The notes under the pieces were generated by a model, which did no database searches, had not been told where the DNA came from, and saw only the letters and a program-made list of their open reading frames with translations. Below are positions 24,722-33,070 of a stretch of 64,000 nt of DNA, piece by piece. The stretch is from Phytoactinopolyspora limicola (GTDB lineage: Bacteria; Actinomycetota; Actinomycetes; Jiangellales; Jiangellaceae), in NCBI RefSeq assembly GCF_011320225.1, contig NZ_JAAOEN010000010.1:1-64000 (forward strand). The letters run 5' to 3'. Both the position numbers and the translations under genes were made by a program. Each line of letters begins with the position of its first letter. Positions within the stretch are counted from its first letter, which is position 1.

Positions 24722-25461
24722 CGGGACAACATGACGTCGTCGGCGGCGACGAGTACCTCGAAACCAGCGTCGGATGGCCGGGCCGTGGTGACCCTGAGTC
24801 CGTAGGGCAGCACCGGTAGCGGCACGTCCACCGACAACGCCCGGGTGATCTGATCGACCTGCTCACGGGCCTGGGCCGGAAGCTCGGCCAAGCCCTCGGC
24901 GGCCAGCTCGCCGACCCGCATCTGCAGAGTGTTGCCGTCGACACTCACGGTGGCGGAGCCGGTCAACGTGACGGTTGTGCCGACGACCTCGACCGGTAGC
25001 CGCACCGCGACCGCGTCGCCACCTGCGGCCGCCAGCTCCAGCCCATCCAGACCGGTGGAGTTGGCGACACTCTGGTAGTCGATCAGGCCAGCACCTTCGA
25101 CCCGGTCGGCATGGATAGCGCCCGATCTGTCGAGCAACGTCGACATCGATGCTGTCACACCCGTCGCGGTCAGTTCGACCTCGGGCAGGCGCGCCTCGCC
25201 AGTGCCCACGTCGCGCAGCTGGACCGTCACCTCGCGATACTCTCCGGCGGCCACCTGGGTCAGGAATGGGAACCCGCCGATGCTGACGTCCGGGTGGCCG
25301 GACCGCACCTCGTTCCTGGCCAGCTCTGCCGCTACCTGATCGGCGACCACCCGGCCACCGACCCAGGACGCCACTCGGTCGGCGACAGCCAGTAGTGCGC
25401 CAACTACCACCAGCACGATGAGTATCCGTCGAAAGGTCCGCACGAGCGACCACTCTCTCAT
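24718..25461 (-). CDS. LmeA-like phospholipid-binding protein (DUF2993)
   Basis: A 247-residue protein with one N-terminal membrane anchor or signal segment (about 10-28) and a DUF2993 body: VADQVAAELARNE...VSIGGFPFLTQVAAGEYREVTVQL is the family's characteristic opening. In mycobacteria LmeA supports envelope glycolipid maturation at the outer face of the membrane. An in-frame GTG at codon 7 is a possible alternative start. Convergent with the XRE-cupin gene; no operon partner. Confidence 0.85.
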   Translation of the reverse strand: MREWSLVRTFRRILIVLVVVGALLAVADRVASWVGGRVVADQVAAELARNEVRSGHPDVSIGGFPFLTQVAAGEYREVTVQLRDVGTGEARLPEVELTATGVTASMSTLLDRSGAIHADRVEGAGLIDYQSVANSTGLDGLELAAAGGDAVAVRLPVEVVGTTVTLTGSATVSVDGNTLQMRVGELAAEGLAELPAQAREQVDQITRALSVDVPLPVLPYGLRVTTARPSDAGFEVLVAADDVMLSR

Positions 25462-25526
25462 TAGTCGCGATCAGGGCGAACCGTGGCGGGTCGGTCGGAC
25501 GGGCATCCGTGGAAACGGGCGTGGCG

Positions 25527-26600
25527 TCAGGGGAGATGCACGACGATCTTCCCGGGCCGGGCCCCTCGAACCAGGCCCACCAGAGCGGCCACGCCGTGCT
25601 CGATCCCTTCCACCACGGGTTCGTTGCCGAGTGGGACATCGTCGGCGAACCACTTCACCGCACGACGGACGTACTCGGGGAACATGTCCAGGTAGCTGGC
25701 GACCCGCATGCCCCGCACCGTGAGCTGCTTGTCGATGACCTTGAGCAGGTTGCTTGGGCCGGGAACCGGGTGATGTGCGTTGCACATGCTGGCCGCACGC
25801 ACCAACACCGCCCGGCCGCCGGGACGCAGCGCGTCGATGGCCGACTCCAAGAGCTGGCCACCAACGCTGTCCAGGTACACGTCGATGCCGTCCGGAGCGA
25901 TCCGGTTGAGTTGTTGTCCTACCGCGCCGAGATCGTGATCGAGCACCATGTCGAAGCCGTAGTGGTCGAGCACGGTGAGGACATCCGTCGGCCCGCCCGC
26001 GGCGCCGATCACCGTCGACGCTCCGAGTTCGCGGGCGATCTGCCCGGCGACGCTGCCGATCGGCCCGGCCGCCGCCGAGATGAAGACGATCTCGCCCGCT
26101 TCTATCCGGGCGACCTCGGTCAGCGCGGCATACGCGGCCAGTCCGGGAATTCCCAGCACACCCAGATATGCCTGGGGTGGCGCCAGGTCGGTGTCCACCA
26201 CCAGGGCCGCGTCGGCGTCTACCACTGCGTATTCGCGCCAGCCCAGGAAGTGCAGGACGGAGGCTCCGGCCGGCACCGCCGGCGACCTCGACTCGATCAC
26301 CTCACCGATGGCGCCGCCGTCCAATGGCATTCCGAGTTGGAATGGTGTGTAGGCGGGTTCGGGGATGTCGTCCATACGTCCGCGCACGTAGTTGTCGACG
26401 GATAGCCATCGGTTGCGGACCAGTATTTGGCCGTCGCCCGGCTCCGGCATCGGCGAGTTGGCCAGCTCCAGATGTGCCATGGCCAGTTCGCCCGGCCGGG
26501 AGACCAGCCGCACTTCGGTGTTGCTGGTGGTTTCCTCCACGATGGTCACCACTGGGGCCGAACCTGCCAGTCGCGCACTCGCGGACGGTGCCTGTGCCAT
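25527..26600 (-). CDS. NADP-dependent MDR oxidoreductase (zinc-independent, CurA/prostaglandin reductase type)
   Basis: A 357-residue medium-chain reductase with the family opening (LVSRPGELAMAHLELANSPMPEPGDGQ, LSVDNYVRGRM) and the nucleotide-binding AAAGPIGSVAGQIA loop; the catalytic zinc ligands are missing. Related enzymes reduce the double bond of 2-alkenals and enones with NADPH. The ATG at 26600 has GGAGGAACG directly upstream, better than the in-frame ATG nine codons earlier. It is divergent from the LAL regulator; substrate unknown. Confidence 0.85.
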   Translation of the reverse strand: MAQAPSASARLAGSAPVVTIVEETTSNTEVRLVSRPGELAMAHLELANSPMPEPGDGQILVRNRWLSVDNYVRGRMDDIPEPAYTPFQLGMPLDGGAIGEVIESRSPAVPAGASVLHFLGWREYAVVDADAALVVDTDLAPPQAYLGVLGIPGLAAYAALTEVARIEAGEIVFISAAAGPIGSVAGQIARELGASTVIGAAGGPTDVLTVLDHYGFDMVLDHDLGAVGQQLNRIAPDGIDVYLDSVGGQLLESAIDALRPGGRAVLVRAASMCNAHHPVPGPSNLLKVIDKQLTVRGMRVASYLDMFPEYVRRAVKWFADDVPLGNEPVVEGIEHGVAALVGLVRGARPGKIVVHLP

Positions 26601-26773
26601 CGTTCCTCCAACCTGAACAGGGTTCATTCCGGACGTTACGAGCCGACCTTCTCGATCGTCGTCATCCGTAAGTCCACCTCCGGGTGGAATGCCTGGGCCG
26701 ACCGGATGATCAGGGGCGCCGGTACCATAGGCCCACGTGTGGGGATGCCCATGTTTGGTGGTGAAAGTCCGGC

Positions 26774-29542
26774 ATGACGACCGACGGAGCTGGCCTGAAA
26801 GCTCAGCGCCGTACCGTCAGCCTGCCGAGCGGGCTGATGTCCACCAAGCTGTTCGTTCCGCCGTCGCCGGCCGGCTTCATTCCGCGGTCCCGGTTGGTCA
26901 GTCAGCTCGACGACGGGGTCTCGCGCAAGTTGACCCTGGTGTGCGCGCCTGCCGGGGCTGGCAAGACGGCGCTGCTGGCTGATTGGAGCCGGCAGCATCC
27001 AGGAGCCGTGGCGTGGCTGTCACTCGACGCCGGCGATAACGACCCCGCCCGGTTCTGGCGACATGCCGTCGCCGCGATCGATCGGGTGCGCCCCGGTGTC
27101 GCGGAGCGATTTGCTCCCCTGTTCGGTCCGCCGCCACCATCGACGTTCGACGGCCTGGTCACAGCTGTGATCAATGAGTTGACCGCTGATCCAGCACCTG
27201 TGCTCCTGCTGCTCGACGACTATCACCTCATCGACTCGGAGCAGGTTCATGCCTCGGTGCGGTTTCTGCTGGAGAACAGCCCACCAGGGCTCCATGTCGC
27301 ACTGGCCAGCCGGGGCGAACCACCGTTGTCGCTGGCCAGGCTGCGGGCCCGTGGACAGCTTGCCGAGGTCGGCAGCACCCAGCTGCGATTCACCGACGAC
27401 GAGACCGCCGCGCTGTTGCAGGCCGCCGGCGGGGCCAACCTGACTGCTGACGTCGTGCGGGCACTGACCTCGCGTACCGAGGGTTGGGCCGCGGGACTGC
27501 AACTGGCTGGCCTGTCGCTGCGTAGCCACCCAGATCCGGCGGAGTTCGTGGCGACATTTACCGGTAGCCATCGGTACGTCTTCGACTATCTGACGGCCGA
27601 GGTGCTGGATCTCCAGACCGAGTCGTTGCGGGAATTCCTGCTGGAGACGTCGGTGCTGGACCGCCTGTCCGGACCGCTCTGTGCCGCCGTCACCGGCCGG
27701 CCCGATTGCCAGGCGACGTTGGAGGCTATCGACGCCGCGAACCTGTTCCTGGTGCCTCTCGACGAGCAGCGTGGGTGGTGGCGCTACCACCACTTGTTCG
27801 CCGAACTCCTGCGCGCTCGGCTCATGTCGAGCCAGCCTGAGCGGGCGCGAGATCTGCACCGCAACGCAGCGGTCTGGTACGAGGAACGCGGGTTGGTCGG
27901 CGACGCCGTAGGACACCGCATGGCGGCGGGCGACACGTTCAAGGCAGCCCGGTTGATCGAGCAATACTTCGACGAGCTGTACCTGAGCAGCGAGAAAGCT
28001 ACGGTGCAGCGGTGGCTGGCGGCGCTGCCCGCCGATGTACGTGCCACCAGGTCGCGTCTGCACCTGACCAGTGCCGCGTTGAGCCTGATCGGCGGCCAGG
28101 TCGACGAGGTGGCGGACCTGCTCGATCTGGCCGAGCGGACATGCTCCTCGTCGTCCGTTGAGGTGTTCGAGCCGTCGGTGGGCCGGGCAGCCAGCCGGCT
28201 CGCCAACATCCCGGCGGGGATCGCCGTGGGACGCTCCTATATCGCGCACTTGGTCGGTCGAGCCGACGATGCCATTCGTTACGGCCAACAGGCTCGCGCG
28301 GCTCTCGATGACGAGTGGATGCTGGACGGGCTCGCGCAGGCCAGCATGGCCGCAGCCACCTGGGTGAGCGGGCAGGTCGCGGAAGCTGAGCAGGCTCTGG
28401 TGGCCAACATCGCTCTGTGGCAGGCGACGAGACAGAACGAACTGGTCGCGATCGAATCGTGGTTGCTGGGGCGGGTCCACACTGCTCAAGGGCGACTCGA
28501 CGCGGCGTACAAGACCTATCAGCATGCGCTGACCAGGTGCATCGTCCCCGGCCAGCCGCCGCCCACCACCGCGGGTGTCGCGCATGTCGGGATGGCCGAC
28601 GTGGCCTATCAGCGGGGCAACCTCGGCGTTGCCTTAGGCCATGCCATCGAGGGTGTAGAGCTGTGCCGTCATTTCGCGTTTCCCGAGTATCTGGCGAGAG
28701 GGCTGGTTACTCTCGCCTGGATCCGGCAGGCCGAAGGTGACCCCGGTGCAGCGACCGCGGCTATACATGAGGCACAGGGGTACGCTGACCCGGCCGTTGT
28801 GGACCTGTTCAATCCGGTCCCTGCTCAGGCCGCCCGGTTGCTGCTCGCCCAGGGCGACCTCGCCGGCGCCGCCGGGTGGGTGGCCGATCGCGGTCTTGGC
28901 GTCGACGACGAGGTGACTCATGCGTCGGAGCTGACATACCTGGTGCTGGCCCGGGTCCGGTTGGCGCAGGGGGAGGTGGACGATGCGGTGCGTTTGCTCG
29001 GTCGGCTGCACGCCGCGGCGGCTGCGCAGCGGCGGATGGGCAACGTCGGCGAGATTCAAGCGCTACGGGCGTTGGCGCTGGCAGCGGTAGGTGACGACGA
29101 TGCCGGAATCACTGCACTGGCCGACGCCCTTAAACTGGCCCAGCCGGCTGGTTACCTGCGGGTTTTCGTCGACGAGGGCCGACCGATGGGGGAGTTGCTC
29201 GGCCGTCTCATCGCGGCCAGGCGCACCGGGCAAGCGGCTGCTCAGGAACTGCCCTTGACATATCTCGGCCAGCTAGCGAAAGCGTTCGACGCACAGGCTC
29301 CGGATCGGGCCCCACACCCGACGGCACCAACCACCTCAAACGTGATCACCGGTCTCAGCGATCGAGAGTTCGAAGTGCTCCAACTGCTGGCCACGGGGCG
29401 GCGTAACGACGAGATAGCAGCTGAACTCTTCGTGACGCTCAGCACCGTCAAGAAACACGTCACGCACATCTTGGAGAAGCTCGGAGCGGCCAACCGAACC
29501 GAAGCCACCGTTCGGGCCCGCGCCATCGGCCTGATCAGCTGA
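26774..29542 (+). CDS. LAL-type LuxR family transcriptional regulator (MalT-like)
   Basis: A 922-residue regulator. A P-loop near 58-66 (APAGAGKTAL) and a Walker-B-like LLLLDDYHLI mark the STAND ATPase. A long TPR-like helical middle (about 350-820) follows. The C-terminal LuxR HTH is clear (LSDREFEVLQLLATGRRNDEIAAELFVTLSTVKKHV). MalT-type proteins bind ATP and an effector and then activate transcription. The effector is unknown; divergent from the MDR reductase gene, which may be a target. Confidence 0.9.
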   Translation: MTTDGAGLKAQRRTVSLPSGLMSTKLFVPPSPAGFIPRSRLVSQLDDGVSRKLTLVCAPAGAGKTALLADWSRQHPGAVAWLSLDAGDNDPARFWRHAVAAIDRVRPGVAERFAPLFGPPPPSTFDGLVTAVINELTADPAPVLLLLDDYHLIDSEQVHASVRFLLENSPPGLHVALASRGEPPLSLARLRARGQLAEVGSTQLRFTDDETAALLQAAGGANLTADVVRALTSRTEGWAAGLQLAGLSLRSHPDPAEFVATFTGSHRYVFDYLTAEVLDLQTESLREFLLETSVLDRLSGPLCAAVTGRPDCQATLEAIDAANLFLVPLDEQRGWWRYHHLFAELLRARLMSSQPERARDLHRNAAVWYEERGLVGDAVGHRMAAGDTFKAARLIEQYFDELYLSSEKATVQRWLAALPADVRATRSRLHLTSAALSLIGGQVDEVADLLDLAERTCSSSSVEVFEPSVGRAASRLANIPAGIAVGRSYIAHLVGRADDAIRYGQQARAALDDEWMLDGLAQASMAAATWVSGQVAEAEQALVANIALWQATRQNELVAIESWLLGRVHTAQGRLDAAYKTYQHALTRCIVPGQPPPTTAGVAHVGMADVAYQRGNLGVALGHAIEGVELCRHFAFPEYLARGLVTLAWIRQAEGDPGAATAAIHEAQGYADPAVVDLFNPVPAQAARLLLAQGDLAGAAGWVADRGLGVDDEVTHASELTYLVLARVRLAQGEVDDAVRLLGRLHAAAAAQRRMGNVGEIQALRALALAAVGDDDAGITALADALKLAQPAGYLRVFVDEGRPMGELLGRLIAARRTGQAAAQELPLTYLGQLAKAFDAQAPDRAPHPTAPTTSNVITGLSDREFEVLQLLATGRRNDEIAAELFVTLSTVKKHVTHILEKLGAANRTEATVRARAIGLIS

Positions 29543-29543
29543 G

Positions 29544-29584
29544 CGGTCGGGCCAGCTGAACGGTCGGGCCAGCTGAACGGTCGG
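29544..29584 (+). repeat. 17-bp tandem repeat after the LAL regulator
   Basis: CGGTCGGGCCAGCTGAA occurs at 29544-29560 and 29561-29577, followed by a partial third copy, directly after the stop codon. CAGCTGA also occurs at the stop itself, so the repeat probably arose by local slippage. Confidence 0.7.
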
Positions 29585-29605
29585 ATCGTGGCGCATGTCG
29601 GTCTT

Positions 29606-29644
29606 GGGTCGGGGCCGCGCCGCACGGCGACGTGACCCCGACCC
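29606..29644. terminator. Hairpin between convergent LAL regulator and pckG
   Basis: GGGTCGGGG (29606-29614) pairs with CCCCGACCC (29636-29644) around a 21-nt GC-rich loop within the convergent gap; likely a bidirectional terminator. Confidence 0.5.
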
Positions 29645-29670
29645 GTCGAGCACACTGCTTGGGTCGGCTG

Positions 29671-31512
29671 TTAGCCCAGCCGAGCCTTCAAGCCGTCGAG
29701 CTCGGCCCAGAGTGTCGCTGGAAGGTGGTCGCCGAACCGCTCGAACCATTCGGTGATACCGGGGATCTCGGCTCGCCACTCGTCGGCGTCCACCCGCAGG
29801 CAGGCCGCCAGATCCTCGTCGCTGAGGTCCAACCCGTCGGTATCCAGGGATTCGGGGGTCGGGATGTGCCCGATCGGCGTCTCGGTGGCCGCGGCGTTGC
29901 CTTCCAGCCGTTCGATGACCCACTTCAACACCCGGCCGTTCTCGCCGAAGCCGGGCCACACGAAGCCGCCGTCCTCGTCGCGCCGGAACCAGTTCACGTA
30001 GAAGACCTTGGGCAGCTTGGCCGCGTCGGCGTCCTTGCCCATGGAGATCCAGTGCGCGAAGTAGTCGCCGCCGTTGTAGCCGATGAACGGCAGCATCGCC
30101 ATCGGATCGCGGCGGACCACGCCCACCTGTCCGGCGGCGGCGGCGGTGGTCTCCGACGAGAGCGTCGCGCCCATGAAGACACCGTGGTTCCAGTCGCGCG
30201 CCTCGGTCACCAAGGGGATCGTCGTGGCGCGCCGGCCGCCGAACAGGATGGCCGAGATCGGCACACCCTTGGGGTCGTCGTATTCGGGCGCGATGATCGG
30301 GCACTGCGTGATCGGTGTGCAGAAACGGGAGTTGGGGTGCGACGACGGCTCCGTGACTCCCTCGACGCCGGGGCGCCAGGTGCGGCCCTTCCAGTCGGTC
30401 AGCCGGGCTGGGGGCTCGTCGGTCATACCCTCCCACCAGATGTCGCCGTCGTCGGTGAGCGCGACGTTGGTGAAGACGCTGTTGCCCTTGTTGATGGTGC
30501 GCATCGCGTTCGGGTTGGTCTTCCAGCCGGTCCCGGGTGCCACACCGAACAGGCCGTATTCGGGGTTGAGTGCGTAGAGCCGGCCGTCGTCGCCGAACCG
30601 CATCCAGGCGATGTCGTCGCCGAGCGTCTCCACTTTCCAGCCCGGGATGGTTGGCTCCAGCATGGCGAGGTTGGTCTTGCCGCACGCCGACGGGAACGCC
30701 GCCGCGATGTAGTGCACCGCATTCTGCGGCGAGGTGAGCTTCAGGATCAGCATGTGTTCGGCCAGCCAACCCTCATCGCGGGCCATCACGCTGGCGATTC
30801 GCAGCGAGTAACACTTCTTGCCTAGCAGCGAGTTGCCGCCGTAGCCCGAGCCGTACGACCAGATCATCCGTTCCTCGGGGAACTGGGTGATGTATTTCGT
30901 CTGGTTGCACGGCCACGGTACGTCGTCCTGACCCGGCTCCAGCGGGGCACCGACGGAATGCAGGCAGGGAACGAAGTCAGCGGTGGTGCCCATCGCCTCG
31001 AGCACGTGTGCGCCCATGCGGGCCATGACCCGCATCGACGCCACCACGTACGCGGAGTCGGTGATCTCCACACCGAACATGGGATTGGCCGCGTTGACCG
31101 GGCCCATACAGAACGGGATGACGTACATCGTGCGGCCCTGCATGCAGCCGCGGTACAGCTCGGTCATCTCGGCTTTCATCTCGCGTGGGTCGCGCCAGTT
31201 GTTGGTCGGCCCCGCGTCGGCCTCGTCGATCGAGCAGATGAAGGTGCGCTCTTCCACCCGAGCGACGTCGGTGGGGTCGGTACGGGCCCAGAACGAGTTC
31301 GGCTTCTTCTCCGGGTCCAGCCGGACGAGGGTGCCCGCTTCCACCAACTCCTCGGTGATCGCGTTCCACTCTTCGTCGGACCCATCGCACCAGTGGATCC
31401 GGTCCGGCCGGGTGAGCTCCGCTACCTCGCGGACCCAGGCGAGCAGGTGAGGATGTGAGGTGGGTGCGTTGTCGAAGTCGTGGGCGAGGCTGTGGTCGGC
31501 GACAGCTGTCAT
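29671..31512 (-). CDS. pckG: Phosphoenolpyruvate carboxykinase (GTP)
   Basis: Gluconeogenic enzyme converting oxaloacetate and GTP to PEP and CO2. The 613-residue length is typical of the GTP-dependent family. The kinase-1a P-loop FPSACGKTN is at about 273-281, with the active-site Cys in it. Other family segments are [29 protein letters not shown] and the nucleotide-binding [15 protein letters not shown]. It is a single-gene transcript with a 500-bp upstream region containing a cluster of GGTCCG dyads. Confidence 0.96.
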   Translation of the reverse strand: MTAVADHSLAHDFDNAPTSHPHLLAWVREVAELTRPDRIHWCDGSDEEWNAITEELVEAGTLVRLDPEKKPNSFWARTDPTDVARVEERTFICSIDEADAGPTNNWRDPREMKAEMTELYRGCMQGRTMYVIPFCMGPVNAANPMFGVEITDSAYVVASMRVMARMGAHVLEAMGTTADFVPCLHSVGAPLEPGQDDVPWPCNQTKYITQFPEERMIWSYGSGYGGNSLLGKKCYSLRIASVMARDEGWLAEHMLILKLTSPQNAVHYIAAAFPSACGKTNLAMLEPTIPGWKVETLGDDIAWMRFGDDGRLYALNPEYGLFGVAPGTGWKTNPNAMRTINKGNSVFTNVALTDDGDIWWEGMTDEPPARLTDWKGRTWRPGVEGVTEPSSHPNSRFCTPITQCPIIAPEYDDPKGVPISAILFGGRRATTIPLVTEARDWNHGVFMGATLSSETTAAAAGQVGVVRRDPMAMLPFIGYNGGDYFAHWISMGKDADAAKLPKVFYVNWFRRDEDGGFVWPGFGENGRVLKWVIERLEGNAAATETPIGHIPTPESLDTDGLDLSDEDLAACLRVDADEWRAEIPGITEWFERFGDHLPATLWAELDGLKARLG

Positions 31513-31710
31513 GGCGGTTGTCCACCCTCCGCTAGCGTTCAGCCGTCGACGGCGCGGCCGACGGCGGGTAGGCGAAAGCGACCCGTTCCAGCCCGTTCTG
31601 GAGCGAGGCGCGTTCGTGGTGATACTTCGACCGTACGGACCAGATCTCAGCTCGTGGACCGGATGCCGGGGTGAAGAGGCTCACAAGGTAGGTCAAAAAT
31701 GTGGACAAAT

Positions 31711-31756
31711 CGGACTTTGGTCCGGACCTCACCGGACCACGAGACAGTCTGGTCCG
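31711..31756. promoter_or_regulatory. Cluster of overlapping CGGACC/GGTCCG dyads upstream of pckG
   Basis: CGGAC-TTTG-GTCCG (31711-31724), GGTCCGG-N6-CCGGACC (31719-31738) and CGGACCA-N10-TGGTCCG (31733-31756) overlap within 46 bp. Repeated half-sites with different spacings look like a multi-dimer operator about 200 bp upstream of pckG. The cognate regulator is unknown. Confidence 0.4.
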
Positions 31757-31979
31757 TACCACTACCGTCCTCTTGGTGATGGCGGAACAGTGGACTGCCT
31801 CGCCTGCCCTGGGGCATGTCATGCTTGCGCGCCGAGCGGTCTTTCGTATGTACGGTTCGGCGTGACGGCCACAGGTGGAAGCCTGAGGTGGCAGCACGCC
31901 GCAGACTGGCGTCGGGCCAGGACGGCCGGGCGGCGTTGGCCGAACCCGATCCGATTTCTGTTCTGGCGGGGTGGGCCGG

Positions 31980-31985
31980 TACACT
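31980..31985 (+). promoter_or_regulatory. -10 box of tRNA-Arg(ACG)
   Basis: TACACT lies 27 nt before the tRNA 5' end; a weak -35 (TTCTGT near 31956) is 18 bp further upstream. Confidence 0.4.
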
Positions 31986-32012
31986 CTTGGACGGCTCGCA
32001 GATGTGGGCCGA

Positions 32013-32088
32013 GCGGCCGTAGCTCAACGGATAGAGCATCTGACTACGGATCAGAAGGTTGAGGGTTCGAATCCTTCCGGCCGCGCCA
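32013..32088 (+). tRNA. tRNA-Arg (anticodon ACG)
   Basis: A 76-nt tRNA with encoded CCA. The acceptor GCGGCCG pairs with CGGCCGC. The anticodon stem TCTGA/TCAGA holds the loop CTACGGA, giving ACG. D arm GCTC-AACGGATA-GAGC and T arm GAGGGTTCGAATCCTTC (with one G-T pair) are normal. A34 of this tRNA is the substrate of TadA, encoded at 2299. Confidence 0.96.
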
Positions 32089-32437
32089 TCGCACATGATC
32101 AAGGTCGCATCTTCATTGGTGCGCGGAACGCTCGCTGGAAACCGGTATCTAGGCCGATCGAGCGGGGACTCACCGCACCAGGCCGGACGATGATGGGCCG
32201 CTGACTGGACTGAACGGCCCTTCGCGTCGGCAGTCGCCGAGTTCCGTACGCACGATGCGGGATTCATGTCCGCCCGCGCTGAGTCGCTCGTCGCCGCCAA
32301 TAGCCGCTCCCCTGAATACGTAGCGTCCTGCGATCTGAGCGTTGTAGGGCACGCTGTGCAGGACGCTATGGTCGCGGCCGATGAGTTTTGTTCACCCGGA
32401 TGGTCGGACTGTGTGACCAACACCGATAGGAGACCGG
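32089..32437. other. About 350-bp gap between tRNA-Arg and the DHFR-like gene
   Basis: I see no supported gene here. The only clear structure is the 11-bp inverted repeat at 32321-32368. The start of the DHFR-like mRNA must lie within it. Confidence 0.5.
32321..32368. repeat. 11-bp inverted repeat upstream of the DHFR-like gene
   Basis: TAGCGTCCTGC (32321-32331) is matched by GCAGGACGCTA (32358-32368) across 26 nt, ending about 70 bp before the start codon. It could be an operator or a leader hairpin. Confidence 0.55.
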
Positions 32438-33043
32438 ATGTCCAAGATCACAGCAAGCCTGTTCATGGCGCTCGACGGCGTCGTCGAGAACCCGGAAGCT
32501 TGGCAGTTCCCATACTTCAACGAGGAGTTGGGCGCAGCGGTCAACGCGAACCACGGCGTGGCCGACATCATGGTCTTCGGCCGCAAGACTTATGAAAGCT
32601 TTGCCAGGGCTTGGCCCAGGCGGGAGTCGGCAGAGAAAGGGGACGCGGCGTTCGCGAAAGCGCTCGGCGACATGCGCAAGATCGTCGTATCGAATCAGCA
32701 ACTGGAGTTCACATGGCGCAACTCTGAGCAACTGCGGGGCGATCTCGTCGAGGTCGTCCGGGCGCTCAAGGACGACCCGAGTTCAGGGCACATCGCACTG
32801 AGCGGTTCGGTGTCGGTCGTGCGCCAACTGCTCGCCGCACGGCTCGTCGACGAACTGCACCTGTTCGTCAACCCGATCTGTGTGGGCACCGGGATGCGGC
32901 TGTTCAGCGACGGCGGGCCCACCCTGCCTGTCCGGCTACTCTCGTCGCAGGCGTTCACGACCGGTGTGCTGCACGTCGTCTACGGACCGGACGACGCACC
33001 TCCGAAGGGGTCGTACGAAACTGCGCGGAAGAACCTCGCCTAG
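32438..33043 (+). CDS. Dihydrofolate reductase family protein (RibD C-terminal-like)
   Basis: A 201-residue protein of the RibD-C/DHFR-like fold: opening KITASLFMALDGVVENPE, the VFGRKTYE nucleotide-binding loop, GSVSVVRQLLAARLVDELHLFVNP and a terminal TTGVLHVVY strand. Such stand-alone proteins are NADPH-dependent reductases of unknown substrate rather than true folate enzymes. AGGAGACCGG precedes the ATG. Convergent with the SNF2 helicase gene. Confidence 0.85.
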   Translation: MSKITASLFMALDGVVENPEAWQFPYFNEELGAAVNANHGVADIMVFGRKTYESFARAWPRRESAEKGDAAFAKALGDMRKIVVSNQQLEFTWRNSEQLRGDLVEVVRALKDDPSSGHIALSGSVSVVRQLLAARLVDELHLFVNPICVGTGMRLFSDGGPTLPVRLLSSQAFTTGVLHVVYGPDDAPPKGSYETARKNLA

Positions 33044-33070
33044 CCACGAGGTCCCTCCGCGTCAACAGAA

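Larger units (their letters stand above)
31513..32012. other. 500-bp gap between pckG and tRNA-Arg
   Basis: No convincing coding region: the open frames here lack family features and ribosome sites. It holds the GGTCCG dyad cluster (31711-31756) and the tRNA-Arg promoter near 31980, and must include the pckG promoter. Confidence 0.5.

Noticed and set aside
31532-31984. 150-codon minus-strand frame upstream of pckG
   Set aside because: No ribosome site, composition typical of non-coding frames, overlaps the dyad cluster and no recognisable domain.
32089-32437. Riboswitch or small RNA before the DHFR-like gene
   Set aside because: Apart from one 11-bp inverted repeat I could not recognise any known riboswitch core.
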